A stretch of DNA of 64,000 bases from Pseudoxanthobacter soli DSM 19599. GTDB taxonomy: Bacteria; Pseudomonadota; Alphaproteobacteria; Rhizobiales; Segnochrobactraceae. The notes under the pieces were generated by a model. That model saw only the letters and a program-made list of their open reading frames with translations. It did no database searches and was not told the origin of the DNA. The position numbers and the translations under genes were made by a program. Each line of letters begins with the position of its first letter. Position 1 is the stretch's first letter. Positions 37,961 to 47,033 of the stretch are shown piece by piece. The stretch lies in assembly GCF_900148505.1 (NCBI RefSeq), contig NZ_FRXO01000001.1:620001-684000 (forward strand). The letters run 5' to 3'.

Positions 37961-37987
37961 ACCAATGACCAAATTTTAGTCATTGGT
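37961..37987. promoter_or_regulatory. Perfect palindrome before the Anbu operon
   Basis: ACCAATGAC (37961-37969) and GTCATTGGT (37979-37987) with a 9-nt AT-only-but-one loop. An alternative overlapping pairing, TGACC with GGTCA, is possible. No T-run follows on either side. It could end radC transcription or be an operator for the downstream operon, whose first start is 85 bp away. Confidence 0.45.
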
Positions 37988-38071
37988 CAGCTCTGAGGCA
38001 AAGCCCTTGCGGACGGCCCGGATTTGTCGATTAAATCGAATCCAGGGCGGCCAACAGAGCGAGCAGACTGG

Positions 38072-39493
38072 ATGACGACGCAGGCCTTCGACGAGATGAC
38101 CGCAATGGGGGCGGAAATCCGGCCGGGATACGAGCGTATCAAGGCGTGGCTCTCCGAGACCGATCAGGAACAGCTTCGCCTGCGGCAGAAGGAGGCGGAA
38201 TTGCTGTTCCGCCGGATCGGCATCACCTTCAACGTCTATGGCGATGCCGATGCCGAGGAACGGCTGATCCCGTTCGACATCGTGCCGCGCGTCATCACCA
38301 AGACGGAATGGAAGAACCTGACGCTCGGCCTCGAGCAGCGCGTCAAGGCGCTGAACGCCTTCCTCTCCGACATCTACAACAAGGGCGAGATCATCAAGGC
38401 CGGCATCGTGCCGGAGGAACTCGTCTACAAGAATCCCTATTACCGGCCGGAAATGGTCGGCTTCCGCCCGCCCCAGAACGTCTATGTGCCGATCGCCGGC
38501 ATCGACATCATCCGCGTCGATGCCGACACGTTCTACGTGCTGGAGGACAATGCGCGCACCCCGTCCGGCGTGTCGTACATGCTGGAAAACCGCGAGGTGA
38601 TGCTGCGGCTGTTCCCCGAGCTCTGCGCCGAGAGCCGCGTCGCGCCGGTCGAGAACTATCCGGACGAACTTCTCGCCACGCTGCGCTCGATCGCCCCCGA
38701 TTCGGCGCCGTCGTCGCCGACCATCGGCGTGCTGACGCCCGGTCCGTTCAACAGCGCCTATTACGAGCACACCTTCCTCGCCGACAAGCTCGGCGTGGAC
38801 CTCGTCGAAGGCCGCGACCTGTTCGTGCGCGACAACATCGTCTACATGCGCACCACCGAAGGGCCGCGCCGCATCGACGTGCTCTATCGCCGCCTCGACG
38901 ACGACTTTCTCGATCCCCTGGTGTTCCGCCCGGACTCCGCGCTCGGCGTGCCCGGCCTGATGGCCGCCTACCGCGCGGGCAACATCGCGCTCGCCAATGC
39001 CGTCGGCACCGGCGTGGCGGACGACAAGGCGGTCTACAGCTACATGCCGGAGATCGTGCGGTTCTATCTCGGCGAGGAAGCCATCCTGAAGAACGTGCCG
39101 ACGTATCGCTGCCGCGAGCCCGAGGCGCTGGCCTACGTGCTCGACCATCTGGAAGAGCTGGTGGTGAAGGAGGTTTCCGGATCCGGCGGCTACGGCATGC
39201 TGATCGGCCCGCGGTCCGACAAGGAAACCATCGAGACCTTCCGCGCCAAGCTCAAGGCCAAGCCGGACGACTTCATCGCCCAGCCGACGCTGGCGCTTTC
39301 GACCTGCCCGACCTTCGTCGCCTCCGGCGTCGCCCCCCGTCACGTCGACCTGCGGCCGTTCGTGCTCTCGGGCGCCGACAAGGTGCGCATCGTTCCCGGC
39401 GGCCTGACGCGCGTCGCGCTGAAGGACGGATCGCTGGTCGTCAACTCCAGCCAGGGCGGCGGCACCAAGGACACCTGGGTCCTCAACGACTGA
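38072..39493 (+). CDS. Circularly permuted ATP-grasp type 2 protein (Anbu operon)
   Basis: 473 residues of the circularly permuted ATP-grasp / DUF404-DUF407 family. Visible blocks: RIGITFNVYGDADAEERLIPFDIVPRVI, YYRPEMVGFRPP, YVLEDNARTPSGVSYMLENR, KEVSGSGGYGMLIGPR (ATP-binding glycine loop after a Lys), and SSQGGGTKDTWVL at the end. ATP-grasp enzymes join a carboxylate to an amine through acyl phosphate. In this operon type the enzyme is predicted to make a peptide or protein tag. The start at 38072 fits the family; an upstream in-frame start at 38024 is possible. First gene of the four-gene operon. Confidence 0.92.
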   Translation: MTTQAFDEMTAMGAEIRPGYERIKAWLSETDQEQLRLRQKEAELLFRRIGITFNVYGDADAEERLIPFDIVPRVITKTEWKNLTLGLEQRVKALNAFLSDIYNKGEIIKAGIVPEELVYKNPYYRPEMVGFRPPQNVYVPIAGIDIIRVDADTFYVLEDNARTPSGVSYMLENREVMLRLFPELCAESRVAPVENYPDELLATLRSIAPDSAPSSPTIGVLTPGPFNSAYYEHTFLADKLGVDLVEGRDLFVRDNIVYMRTTEGPRRIDVLYRRLDDDFLDPLVFRPDSALGVPGLMAAYRAGNIALANAVGTGVADDKAVYSYMPEIVRFYLGEEAILKNVPTYRCREPEALAYVLDHLEELVVKEVSGSGGYGMLIGPRSDKETIETFRAKLKAKPDDFIAQPTLALSTCPTFVASGVAPRHVDLRPFVLSGADKVRIVPGGLTRVALKDGSLVVNSSQGGGTKDTWVLND

Positions 39494-39628
39494 CGTGTCC
39501 GGCGTGCGCGGCGGCCCCCATCGATGGTGGCCCGCGCCCGCCGCCGCCTTCCCTGCCTGAACGGTCCGCCGACCCCGCACGCGGCCGGACCCTCAACAAT
39601 CACAATCCCAAACGGGAGCCCACCTTCC

Positions 39629-40570
39629 ATGCTGAGCCGCACCGCAGAAACCCTGTACTGGCTCGCGCGCTATGTCGAACGCGCCGAAAACACCGCTCGA
39701 ATCATAGACGCCGCGGCGCGCCTGTCCGCCATGCCGGCCGGCTATTCCGGCGACCACAACGAATGGGCCACGGCCGTCGCGGCCACGGGCATGTCGGACC
39801 TGTTCAACCGCCTCCACGGCGAGGCCAACCAGCAGACGGTCGTCGAGTTCCTCGGCTTTTCCACCGAGAACCCGTCCAGCATCCGCTCGTGCCTTGAGGT
39901 CGCCCGGGCCAACGCGCGCGCGGTGCGCACCGCGCTGACCATCGAGATGTGGGAGGCGATCAACGGCGCGTGGCTGGAGATGAAACGCTTCTCCAGCGAT
40001 TCGATGACCCGCACGAAGCTGTCGGAGTTCCTGTCGTTCGTGAAGGAGGCCAACCTCCGGTTCGACGGCTCGGCCTATCGCACCATGCTGCGCGACGACG
40101 CCTTCGACTTCTTCCAGCTCGGCGTGTTCATCGAGCGGGCGGATGCGAGCGCGCGCATCCTGTTCGCAAAGCACGACTTCCTGGAGGACGACAGCGCCTC
40201 GCGCGGCACCGGTCACGACTATTTCCAGTGGACCGCGATCCTGCGCTCGGTCTCGGCGCAGACATCCTATCACTGGGTCTACCGCGACAGCGTCAAGCCG
40301 GAGCTGGTCGCCGACCTGCTGATCCTCAACCGGCGCATGCCGCGCTCGATCGCGAGCTGCTACGAGAACGTCACGCGGCGTCTCGACCTGCTGGCGCGCG
40401 CCTACGGCCGCCAGGGTCCGAGCCAGCGGCTCGCCTACGACATCTACGACCGTCTCAACGACAGCGAGATCCGCACCGTGATGCGCTCCGGACTGCGGAG
40501 CTTCCTGACCGAGTTCATCGAGGACAACAACAAGCTGGGCGAGGCGATCACAGAACAATATCTCGTCTGA
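39629..40570 (+). CDS. Alpha-E domain protein (Anbu operon)
   Basis: 313 residues, nearly all alpha-helical, of the alpha-E (DUF403) family: MLSRTAETLYWLARYVERAENTARIID at the start, LGVFIERADASARIL in the middle, and FLTEFIEDNNKLGEAITEQYLV at the end. The Glu/Arg-rich helices with ERAxxxAR repeats are the family mark. No catalytic activity is known; it always travels with the permuted ATP-grasp protein and is thought to be its partner. The start at 39629 follows a CGGGAG site. Gap of 135 bp from the previous gene. Confidence 0.92.
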   Translation: MLSRTAETLYWLARYVERAENTARIIDAAARLSAMPAGYSGDHNEWATAVAATGMSDLFNRLHGEANQQTVVEFLGFSTENPSSIRSCLEVARANARAVRTALTIEMWEAINGAWLEMKRFSSDSMTRTKLSEFLSFVKEANLRFDGSAYRTMLRDDAFDFFQLGVFIERADASARILFAKHDFLEDDSASRGTGHDYFQWTAILRSVSAQTSYHWVYRDSVKPELVADLLILNRRMPRSIASCYENVTRRLDLLARAYGRQGPSQRLAYDIYDRLNDSEIRTVMRSGLRSFLTEFIEDNNKLGEAITEQYLV

Positions 40571-40796
40571 GCGGTCGGACGGCGAGGGAGCCGCCGGGTA
40601 TCCGAGCCTTCGGACACCCGGGCCCCCCCTTCCCCGACGTCCGAAGCAACCTTCCAGGCGGCTTGCCGGCCGGGACGATCTCCTTTCGGAGCCCCGGCCG
40701 ATCTCCCGCCCGACTGTCGCGCATCCGCCGCCGGAGACCTCCCCAAGTCGCCGGACGGATGATTGCCAGCATGACGCCTGCCGGCGGAGTTCAACA

Positions 40797-41621
40797 ATGC
40801 GGCTGCGGATCACCCACGAGACCGTCTATCGCTACGACAGCCCGATCGACCGGGCGATCGAGATCCTGCGGCTCACCCCCCAGAACCATCACGGCCAGTA
40901 TGTCTCGGATTGGCGCGTCGACGTCTCGACCGATGGCCGGCTGACGCGGATCGAGGATCCGTTCGGCAACACCACCCATTCGCTGTCGTTCGAGGGGCCG
41001 GTGGAAACGCTCGTCATCCAGGCGGGCGGCGAGGTGGTGACGAACGACACCGCCGGCATCGTGCGGGGGCTGCGCGACAAGCTGCCTGCCGCCGTCTTCC
41101 TGCGGCCGACCGACTACACCGCCGCCGACGAGAAGGTCGCCGCCCTCGCCGCCGCGATGACGGCGGCGGCGAACGATCCGCTCGATCTCCTGCACCGGCT
41201 CAACATCGACATTCACCGCCGCATCAACCTCGCGCCGGCGATCCATGCCCCGGCGCGGCCCGCGACCGCAGTGATCGCCGATGTCGACGAGCCAGCGACC
41301 CCGCAGGATGTGGCGCACCTGTTCATCGCGGTCGCCCGCCACGCCGGCGTGCCCGCGCGATATGTTTCGGGCTACCTGCACCGGCCGGAAGCCTTCCGCG
41401 AGACGGATGCCGGGCATGCCTGGGCGGAAGCCTATGTGGACGGTCTCGGATGGATCGCCTTCGATCCCTGCCTGGGCATCTGCCCGATGGACGCGCACGT
41501 GCGGGTGGCCACGGGCCTCGATTCCATCGGCGCCGCGCCGATCCGCGGCGCGCGGGCCGGCGGCGGCATCGAATCCATCGCCGTCAACATCGTGGTGGAA
41601 GAGATCACCTACGGATTGTGA
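40797..41621 (+). CDS. Transglutaminase-like protein lacking the catalytic cysteine (Anbu operon)
   Basis: 274 residues. The N-terminal Bact_transglu_N beta domain (MRLRITHETVYRYDSPI...RLTPQNHHGQYV) is followed by a transglutaminase core. In active members the nucleophile lies in GVCQDxAH; here the aligned text is ATP169-QDVAHLFIAVAR, so Cys is replaced by Pro. The catalytic His207 (DAGHAWAEAYV) and Asp223 (WIAFDPC) remain. The only cysteines are C225 and C229, just after the Asp (DPCLGICP), where relatives usually have small residues. The fold and the rest of the core look intact, so this is not a decaying gene. It is probably a pseudoenzyme with a binding role, or has a relocated active site. 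Confidence 0.9.
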   Translation: MRLRITHETVYRYDSPIDRAIEILRLTPQNHHGQYVSDWRVDVSTDGRLTRIEDPFGNTTHSLSFEGPVETLVIQAGGEVVTNDTAGIVRGLRDKLPAAVFLRPTDYTAADEKVAALAAAMTAAANDPLDLLHRLNIDIHRRINLAPAIHAPARPATAVIADVDEPATPQDVAHLFIAVARHAGVPARYVSGYLHRPEAFRETDAGHAWAEAYVDGLGWIAFDPCLGICPMDAHVRVATGLDSIGAAPIRGARAGGGIESIAVNIVVEEITYGL

Positions 41622-41750
41622 CCGGTGTGCACCACCGCCCTGTCACATGTGCGGCTTTTGCGCCTTGCAACGCGGGAACCCTTGCGCCTTTTTCCGGTCG
41701 AAGGCAAAAGTCGCGAGGATTTGCGGGCTTTTTTCCTACGGTGAAACACG

Positions 41751-42494
41751 ATGACATATTGCGTCGGCATCCTGGTGCGTGACGGGCTGGTCATGATCGC
41801 CGACACGAGGACGAATGCCGGCCTCGACAACATCGCCACCTACCGCAAGCTGCACGTCTTCGAGCGGCCGGGCGATCGCGTGGTCGCCATCGCCTCGTCC
41901 GGCAACCTCGCCATCACGCAGTCGGTGCTGAGCCTCGTCTCGGAAGGTCTCGAGAACCCGGAGACGGGCGAGATCGAGACGCTGATGGAGATGCCGACGC
42001 TGTTCCGCACGGCGCAGTTCGTCGGCCGCGCGATCCGGGAGGTCTACCGGATCGACGGGCGCGCGCTGGAGCAGAGCGCGAACAGCTTCGACGTCACCAT
42101 GCTCGTCGGCGGCCAGATCGCAGGCGGGCGGCTGAGGATGTTCATGGTCTATCGGGCGGGCAACTTCATCGAGGCCACCGAGGACACGCCCTATCTGCAG
42201 ATCGGCGAGCACAAATACGGCAAGCCGATCCTCGACCGCGCCGCGACCTACGACACGACGCTGCAGGACGCGCTGAAGCTCGGGCTGATCTCGATGGATT
42301 CCACCATGCGCTCGAACCTGAGCGTGGGTCTGCCCATCGACACGCTGATGGTGCGCCGCGACGCAATCCGCTCGAGCCTGCGCCACCGCATCGATTCCTA
42401 CGATCCCTATTTCCGCGACCTGCGCGACCGCTGGTCCCGCGCGCTGCGCGACGCGCACCTGGCGATTCCCGAGCCGCCTTACGGTGAGGTGTGA
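41751..42494 (+). CDS. Anbu, proteasome-type peptidase (ancestral beta subunit)
   Basis: 247 residues of the Ntn-hydrolase fold. The protein begins MTYCVGILVRDGLVMIADTRTN; removal of Met would expose Thr2 as the nucleophile. Asp18 (ADTR) and Lys33 (YRKL) match the proteasome/HslV Asp17 and Lys33 positions. Anbu is known as a self-assembling helical or ring-like proteasome homologue encoded with an ATP-grasp, alpha-E and transglutaminase-like protein. It is 129 bp after the transglutaminase-like gene and followed 34 bp later by a strong terminator, so it ends the operon. Substrates are unknown. Confidence 0.94.
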   Translation: MTYCVGILVRDGLVMIADTRTNAGLDNIATYRKLHVFERPGDRVVAIASSGNLAITQSVLSLVSEGLENPETGEIETLMEMPTLFRTAQFVGRAIREVYRIDGRALEQSANSFDVTMLVGGQIAGGRLRMFMVYRAGNFIEATEDTPYLQIGEHKYGKPILDRAATYDTTLQDALKLGLISMDSTMRSNLSVGLPIDTLMVRRDAIRSSLRHRIDSYDPYFRDLRDRWSRALRDAHLAIPEPPYGEV

Positions 42495-42527
42495 GGAATC
42501 GGGCGTAAGCGTTTATGAGAAATGAGA

Positions 42528-42562
42528 AAGCCGTCGGCCCGAATGAGCCGGCGGCTTTTTTT
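42528..42562 (+). terminator. Rho-independent terminator of the Anbu operon
   Basis: AAGCCGTCGGC (42528-42538) pairs with GCCGGCGGCTT (42547-42557), with one G-U pair and an 8-nt loop, followed by a run of T. On the opposite strand the T-run is poor, so it serves the plus-strand operon. maeB ends convergently 22 bp further on. Confidence 0.85.
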
Positions 42563-42583
42563 CATCCGGGATGCGGCCGGCCG

Positions 42584-44857
42584 TTATTGACGGCTGCCGG
42601 CCTCGACGGCGGCCACCGCGATCATGTTCAGGACGCCGCGGGTGGTGGCGGAGCTCGACAGGATATGAGCCGGGCGCGCCGTGCCCATCAGCATCGGGCC
42701 GACATGCAGGCCGGAAGCGACTTCCTTCAACAGCGTCAGCGCGATGTTGGCGGCGTCGAGGTTCGGGAACATCAGCAGGTTCGCGGCCCCGGACAGGCGC
42801 GAGCGCGGCATCGCGAGGTCCCGAACGAGCCGGGACAGCGCCGAATCGCCCTGCATCTCGCCATCGACGTGGAGGTCCGGCTGGTCTTCGAGAATGAGGC
42901 CGAGCGCCTCGCGCATCTTGCGCGGGGATTCGCCGTCGCTGGTGCCGAAATTGGAATGGGACAAGAGCGCGACGGCGGGCTCGACGCCGAACTGGCGCAC
43001 GTGCCGCACGGCCAGTTTCGTCATCTCCGCGATCGCCGGCGCGGACGGGTCTTCCTGCACCGAGGTGTCGGCGAGGAAGTAGGCGCCCTCGGACAACAGC
43101 AGCAGCGACAAGGTCGACAGCGCGGACACGCCCGGCGCCAGCCCGACGACCTGGCTGATGTCGCGCAGATGCCGCTTGAAGCGGCCATCGAGGCCGCAGA
43201 GCATGGCATCCGCCTCGCCACGCCGCAGCGCCAGCGCGCCGATCACGGTCGAGTTGGTGCGCACCATGGTGCGCGCCGCATCCGGCGTGATGCCCCTGCG
43301 GCCGACGAGGCTGAAATAGAGGTCGACATAATCGCGGTAGCGCGGATCGTCGAGCGGGTTGATCAGCTCGAAATCGACCCCGGGCCTGATCTTCAGGCGG
43401 AAGCGCTCCAGCCGCGATTCCACCACCGACGGACGGCCGACCAGGATCGGCCGCGCGATGCCGTCCTCGACCGCGATCTGCACCGCGCGCAGCACGCGCT
43501 CGTCCTCGCCCTCGCACAGCACGACGCGCTTGGCGATCTGCTTGGCCTTGGCGATGATCGGCTTCATCAGGAGGCCGGAGCGGAACACGAAGCGGTTCAA
43601 CCCGTCGAGATAGGCTTCCCAGTCGGTGATCGGACGGGTCGCGACACCCGTCTCCATCGCCGCGCGGGCGACCGCCGGAGCGATGTGCAGCACGAGGCGC
43701 TGGTCGAAGGGCGACGGGATCAGGCGCTCCGGACCGAACGGCTTGCTGTCGTCGGCATCGATCGGCGGTTCCTGGGCGAGCTTGGCGATGGCCTCGACGG
43801 CGGCGAGCTTCATCGCCTCGTTGATGGCGGTCGCCGAGACGTCGAGCGCGCCGCGGAAGATATAGGGGAAGCAGAGGACGTTGTTGACCTGGTTGGGGAA
43901 ATCCGACCGGCCGGTGCAGACCATGGCATCCGACCGAACCGCGGCGGCCGCATCGGGCATGATCTCGGGATTGGGATTTGCGAGCGCGAGGATCAGCGGA
44001 TTGGGCGCCATGCGCGCGACCATCTCCGGCTTCAGCACGCCGCCGGCCGAGACGCCGAGGAAGATGTCGGCGTCGTCGATGACCTCCGCCAGCGTGCGCT
44101 TGTCGGTCTCCTGGGCGTAAGGCTCCTTCCAGCGGTCCATCAGCACGGGGCGGCCCTTGTAGACCACGCCTTCGAGATCGCTGACCCAGATATTGCGCGG
44201 ATTGGCGCCGAGCGAGACCAGAAGGTTGAGGCAGGCGATCGCCGCCGCTCCGGCGCCGGAGGCGACGATCTTCACGTCCTCGATGCGCTTGCCGGCGATC
44301 TCCATGGCGTTCCGCACGGCGGCGCCGACGATGATCGCGGTGCCGTGCTGGTCGTCGTGAAAGACCGGAATCCGCATCCGCTCGCGCAGCTTGGCCTCGA
44401 TGTCGAAGCACTCCGGCGCCTTGATGTCTTCGAGATTGATGCCGCCGAAGGTCGGCTCCAGCGCCGCGACAACGTCGACGAAGCGGTCGACGTCGCGTTC
44501 CTCGACCTCGATGTCGAACACGTCGATGCCGGCGAACTTCTTGAACAGGACGGCCTTGCCTTCCATCACGGGCTTGGAGGCCAGCGGCCCGATGGCGCCG
44601 AGACCGAGCACGGCGGTGCCGTTGGAGACCACCGCGACGAGGTTGCCGCGCGAGGTGTAGTCGGCTGCGGCGGCCGGGTCCTTTGCGATGGCAAGGCAGG
44701 GAAAGGCGACGCCGGGCGAATAGGCCAGCGCCAGATCGCGCGGGTTGCCGAGCGGCTTGGTGGCGCGGATCTCAAGCTTACCGGGGCGCGGAAACCGGTG
44801 ATAATAAAGCGCACCGTCTTCCAGATTGGCCGCGTTGCTCTTCCGCTCTTCGGACAT
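42584..44857 (-). CDS. maeB: NADP-dependent malic enzyme with fused phosphotransacetylase domain
   Basis: 757 residues, the MaeB type. Residues 1-~425 are the malic enzyme: [52 protein letters not shown] and the dinucleotide loop [16 protein letters not shown]. Residues ~430-757 are a phosphate acetyltransferase-like domain, usually inactive and regulatory (acetyl-CoA control) in MaeB. It makes pyruvate, CO2 and NADPH from malate. The start ATG at 44857 has GGAGGAG 7-8 nt before it; an ATG at 44878 is less likely. Convergent with the Anbu operon. Confidence 0.97.
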   Translation of the reverse strand: MSEERKSNAANLEDGALYYHRFPRPGKLEIRATKPLGNPRDLALAYSPGVAFPCLAIAKDPAAAADYTSRGNLVAVVSNGTAVLGLGAIGPLASKPVMEGKAVLFKKFAGIDVFDIEVEERDVDRFVDVVAALEPTFGGINLEDIKAPECFDIEAKLRERMRIPVFHDDQHGTAIIVGAAVRNAMEIAGKRIEDVKIVASGAGAAAIACLNLLVSLGANPRNIWVSDLEGVVYKGRPVLMDRWKEPYAQETDKRTLAEVIDDADIFLGVSAGGVLKPEMVARMAPNPLILALANPNPEIMPDAAAAVRSDAMVCTGRSDFPNQVNNVLCFPYIFRGALDVSATAINEAMKLAAVEAIAKLAQEPPIDADDSKPFGPERLIPSPFDQRLVLHIAPAVARAAMETGVATRPITDWEAYLDGLNRFVFRSGLLMKPIIAKAKQIAKRVVLCEGEDERVLRAVQIAVEDGIARPILVGRPSVVESRLERFRLKIRPGVDFELINPLDDPRYRDYVDLYFSLVGRRGITPDAARTMVRTNSTVIGALALRRGEADAMLCGLDGRFKRHLRDISQVVGLAPGVSALSTLSLLLLSEGAYFLADTSVQEDPSAPAIAEMTKLAVRHVRQFGVEPAVALLSHSNFGTSDGESPRKMREALGLILEDQPDLHVDGEMQGDSALSRLVRDLAMPRSRLSGAANLLMFPNLDAANIALTLLKEVASGLHVGPMLMGTARPAHILSSSATTRGVLNMIAVAAVEAGSRQ

Positions 44858-45164
44858 GCCACTCTCCTCCGAGGCCAACGCCTCCGGCTCTCCCGGGGCG
44901 AACGCCTCCGGCTATTGTGAAGGCCAAGGCCTCCGCACGCTTCATAGCGCCGCGGCGACCGTCCTGCCAACGCCGAACGGCGATGCCGGCCGCGAAGCAT
45001 GGTCGCAACGATGCACGGCAGCGCCGGAAAACGCGCGCCGTCCTCCGGGTGGCGCTTGCACGCGAGGGCGATTTCGGGTCCGCTCTGTCCGCCGCCAGCG
45101 GGCCTAACCGGCCGTTGCGCAGGCGGCAGGCGCCGGACAGCCGGCGAACCACCGGAGCCCTTGC
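44858..45164. other. Divergent promoter region of maeB and moaB with short repeats
   Basis: 307 bp. The string AACGCCTCCGGCT occurs at about 44878 and 44908, and a decayed third copy (AAGGCCTCCGC) lies near 44926. These are direct repeats about 30 bp apart, immediately upstream of the maeB ribosome site. They could be regulator sites or slippage. No gene seen. Confidence 0.4.
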
Positions 45165-45722
45165 ATGACCCGCATCGACGAAAGCCGCCCCTTCATCCCG
45201 ATCCGCTTCGCCGTGCTGACGGTCTCCGACAGCCGCTCGCTGGCGGACGACAAGTCCGGCACGACGCTCGCGGAGCGCATCCGGGATGCCGGCCACCAGC
45301 TTGCCGACCGCGACCTCGTCACCGACGACATCGAGGCCATCCGCAGCCGCGTCTCGGCGTGGATCGCGAACCCCGATGTGGACGTGGTGATCACGACCGG
45401 CGGCACCGGGTTCACCGGCCGCGACGTGACGCCGGACGCCGTCGAACCGCTGTTCGAGAAGCGCATGGACGGGTTTTCCACCCTTTTCCACCGGCTTTCT
45501 TTCGATGCGATCGGCACCTCGACCATCCAGTCGCGCGCGACGGCGGGGCTCGCGGGAACGACGTTCGTGTTCTGCCTTCCGGGCTCGCCGGGCGCCTGCC
45601 GCGACGCCTGGGACGGCATCCTGAAATGGCAGTTCGACTACCGCCTGCGACCCTGCAATTTCGTCGAGATCATGCCCCGGCTGGACGAGCACCTGCGCCG
45701 CGGCAAGGCACGGGAGGCCTAG
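45165..45722 (+). CDS. moaB: Molybdenum cofactor biosynthesis protein B
   Basis: 185 residues of the MoaB/MogA family, which binds and adenylylates molybdopterin before metal insertion by MoeA. Conserved: AVLTVSDSRSLADDKSGTTLAERI, VVITTGGTGFTGRDVTPDAVEPLFEKRMDGFSTLFHRLSFDAIGTSTIQSRATAG and FCLPGSPGACRDAW. The length fits the MoaB form common in alphaproteobacteria, where one protein covers MogA's role. Single gene, away from moaC-moeA at 12-14 kb. Confidence 0.95.
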   Translation: MTRIDESRPFIPIRFAVLTVSDSRSLADDKSGTTLAERIRDAGHQLADRDLVTDDIEAIRSRVSAWIANPDVDVVITTGGTGFTGRDVTPDAVEPLFEKRMDGFSTLFHRLSFDAIGTSTIQSRATAGLAGTTFVFCLPGSPGACRDAWDGILKWQFDYRLRPCNFVEIMPRLDEHLRRGKAREA

Positions 45723-46157
45723 GACGCGCGCGGGCACCTGCCCTGCTGCGTCTGAACATCAGAATATCGGTCTATTTAGCTGATATTACTGTCTTTATTT
45801 CGGGAATGCGCCCCTTACGTTAACCGAGAGAACGGTCGCGCCCGTCGCGACCGCAAGGCTTAACGTTCCGTCAAGATTCCGCCTCGATAGTTGTGGCGGC
45901 GGGACAAAGGCGGTGCTTTATTCCGATCGGCCGAGGGCCATTGACGAACGTTCCGGAAGGCGGCATTTCGCTGCCGTCGAGGGAACGCAACCGGGGTGGT
46001 TGTCGTTTGCGGTCTGTCGGACGCTCCCGCGACCGGCTTCTTTCAAAATCCGGCTTCCTGAGCCGTTCGCTGCAAATTTCGCCTCCCGGGCGGAACCCCC
46101 TCCTTTGCGGCGGCGTTTCGGGCAGTCGTGCTGTAACGCATTGAGCGAGTTGACGAA
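45723..46157. other. Intergenic region with an AT-rich dyad
   Basis: 435 bp. AATATC (45763-45768) and GATATT (45782-45787) form a perfect 6+6 dyad, flanked by CAG/CTG, in a strongly AT-rich patch (45758-45800) that stands out from the GC-rich surroundings. It is a likely promoter/operator zone. No convincing gene between it and the small protein at 46158. Confidence 0.4.
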
Positions 46158-46271
46158 ATGACAATGCGAATTGCGATGGTGGTGCTCGCTCTCGGCTGGC
46201 TCGGGTTGCTCGCCGTGGCCTATGCTCCGACGACCGACGCCGGTCAGACGGCGGCCTATTCCGACCACTGA
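46158..46271 (+). CDS. Small single-span membrane or secreted protein, 37 residues
   Basis: The frame reads MTMRIAMVVLALGWLGLL then AVAYAPTTDAGQTAAYSDH. A short basic start, a hydrophobic helix of about 17 residues, then a polar tail. It could be an inner-membrane small protein or a cleaved exported peptide. Codon use is like that of the neighbours. No ribosome site is striking and no family is recognised, so confidence is moderate. Small proteins of this layout are common in Hyphomicrobiales genomes. Confidence 0.45.
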   Translation: MTMRIAMVVLALGWLGLLAVAYAPTTDAGQTAAYSDH

Positions 46272-46556
46272 CACGCCTGCGCGATCACGTCGGGAACCGC
46301 CGGCCCCGGTGCCCCGGATACCCGAACGTGGCCGTGCAAAATCCCTCCCGTTCGGGTTAAACCCAAGCTCCTGAACCGGAGGAATTGCCGTCAGGCCTCA
46401 TTTGCCGTCAGGCCCCATGGCGTGGCCCGGCGGAACAACAGGCTCAGCACAGACTGCCTCGCTAGCCTTCTCCGCGACAGTCGTCGTCCGGCAAAGCGCC
46501 GTTCCGCCACGTCGCGGACGCCGTACCCGGGCCGGCGATCCTGGGGCGGGATCGGG

Positions 46557-46913
46557 ATGATGAAGACATTGGTTCGGCTGGCTGTGCTCGCAACGGCAAG
46601 CCTCGGCATCGCGGGCTGCGGCGCGCAGCAACAACAGCAGCAGCAACTGACTTACGACGCGAGCATGCTCGCCTGGGCACGGATCGACGGACGCCGCGTC
46701 GAAGGCAATCCGCAGCTCGAAAGCGGCTTCGCCTACGCGCAGACGATGTGCAGCAACCGCGCGCGCGCCGCCCCGATCGAAACGAACCCGATCTATTACA
46801 ATCCGACGCCCGGCAACAGCGCCGCCTATGCCATGCGAAGCTGCATGGCGGAGCAGGGATATGTTCTGCTCCCGCGCAGCGTGCTTCCGCCCGAGCCGCC
46901 GGCAGCGGGCTGA
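46557..46913 (+). CDS. Putative lipoprotein with polyglutamine run
   Basis: 118 residues. A type II signal peptide ends in the lipobox LGIAGC (Cys at about residue 21), so it is predicted to be lipid-anchored. Directly after the Cys comes GAQQQQQQQ, a run of seven Gln coded by CAG/CAA. The mature part has two further Cys (MCSNRAR, RSCMAEQGYVLLPR) that may form a disulfide. The MRSCMAEQGYVL ending resembles small hypothetical lipoproteins of alphaproteobacteria. Function unknown. ATGs at 46557 and 46560 are both possible. Confidence 0.75.
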   Translation: MMKTLVRLAVLATASLGIAGCGAQQQQQQQLTYDASMLAWARIDGRRVEGNPQLESGFAYAQTMCSNRARAAPIETNPIYYNPTPGNSAAYAMRSCMAEQGYVLLPRSVLPPEPPAAG

Positions 46914-46918
46914 GCCTT

Positions 46919-47033
46919 GAGTGCTTTCCGATCCGATGGCAACATCAGATCGACAAGAAATCGCTGCAGATTCAAATGCTTGAGCATATCCTAGCCGTTC
47001 AGATCGGTTCGATCCGAACGGGCTATGCCCTAG
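46919..47033 (-). repeat. Dispersed palindromic repeat, inverted copy
   Basis: Reverse complement of the element at 20381: both palindromes and the linking AGCATTTGAATCTGCAGCGATTTCTTGTCGATCTGAT-like segment are preserved across more than 100 bp. It starts 6 bp after the lipoprotein stop, so it could also act as a 3' end structure. Confidence 0.7.
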
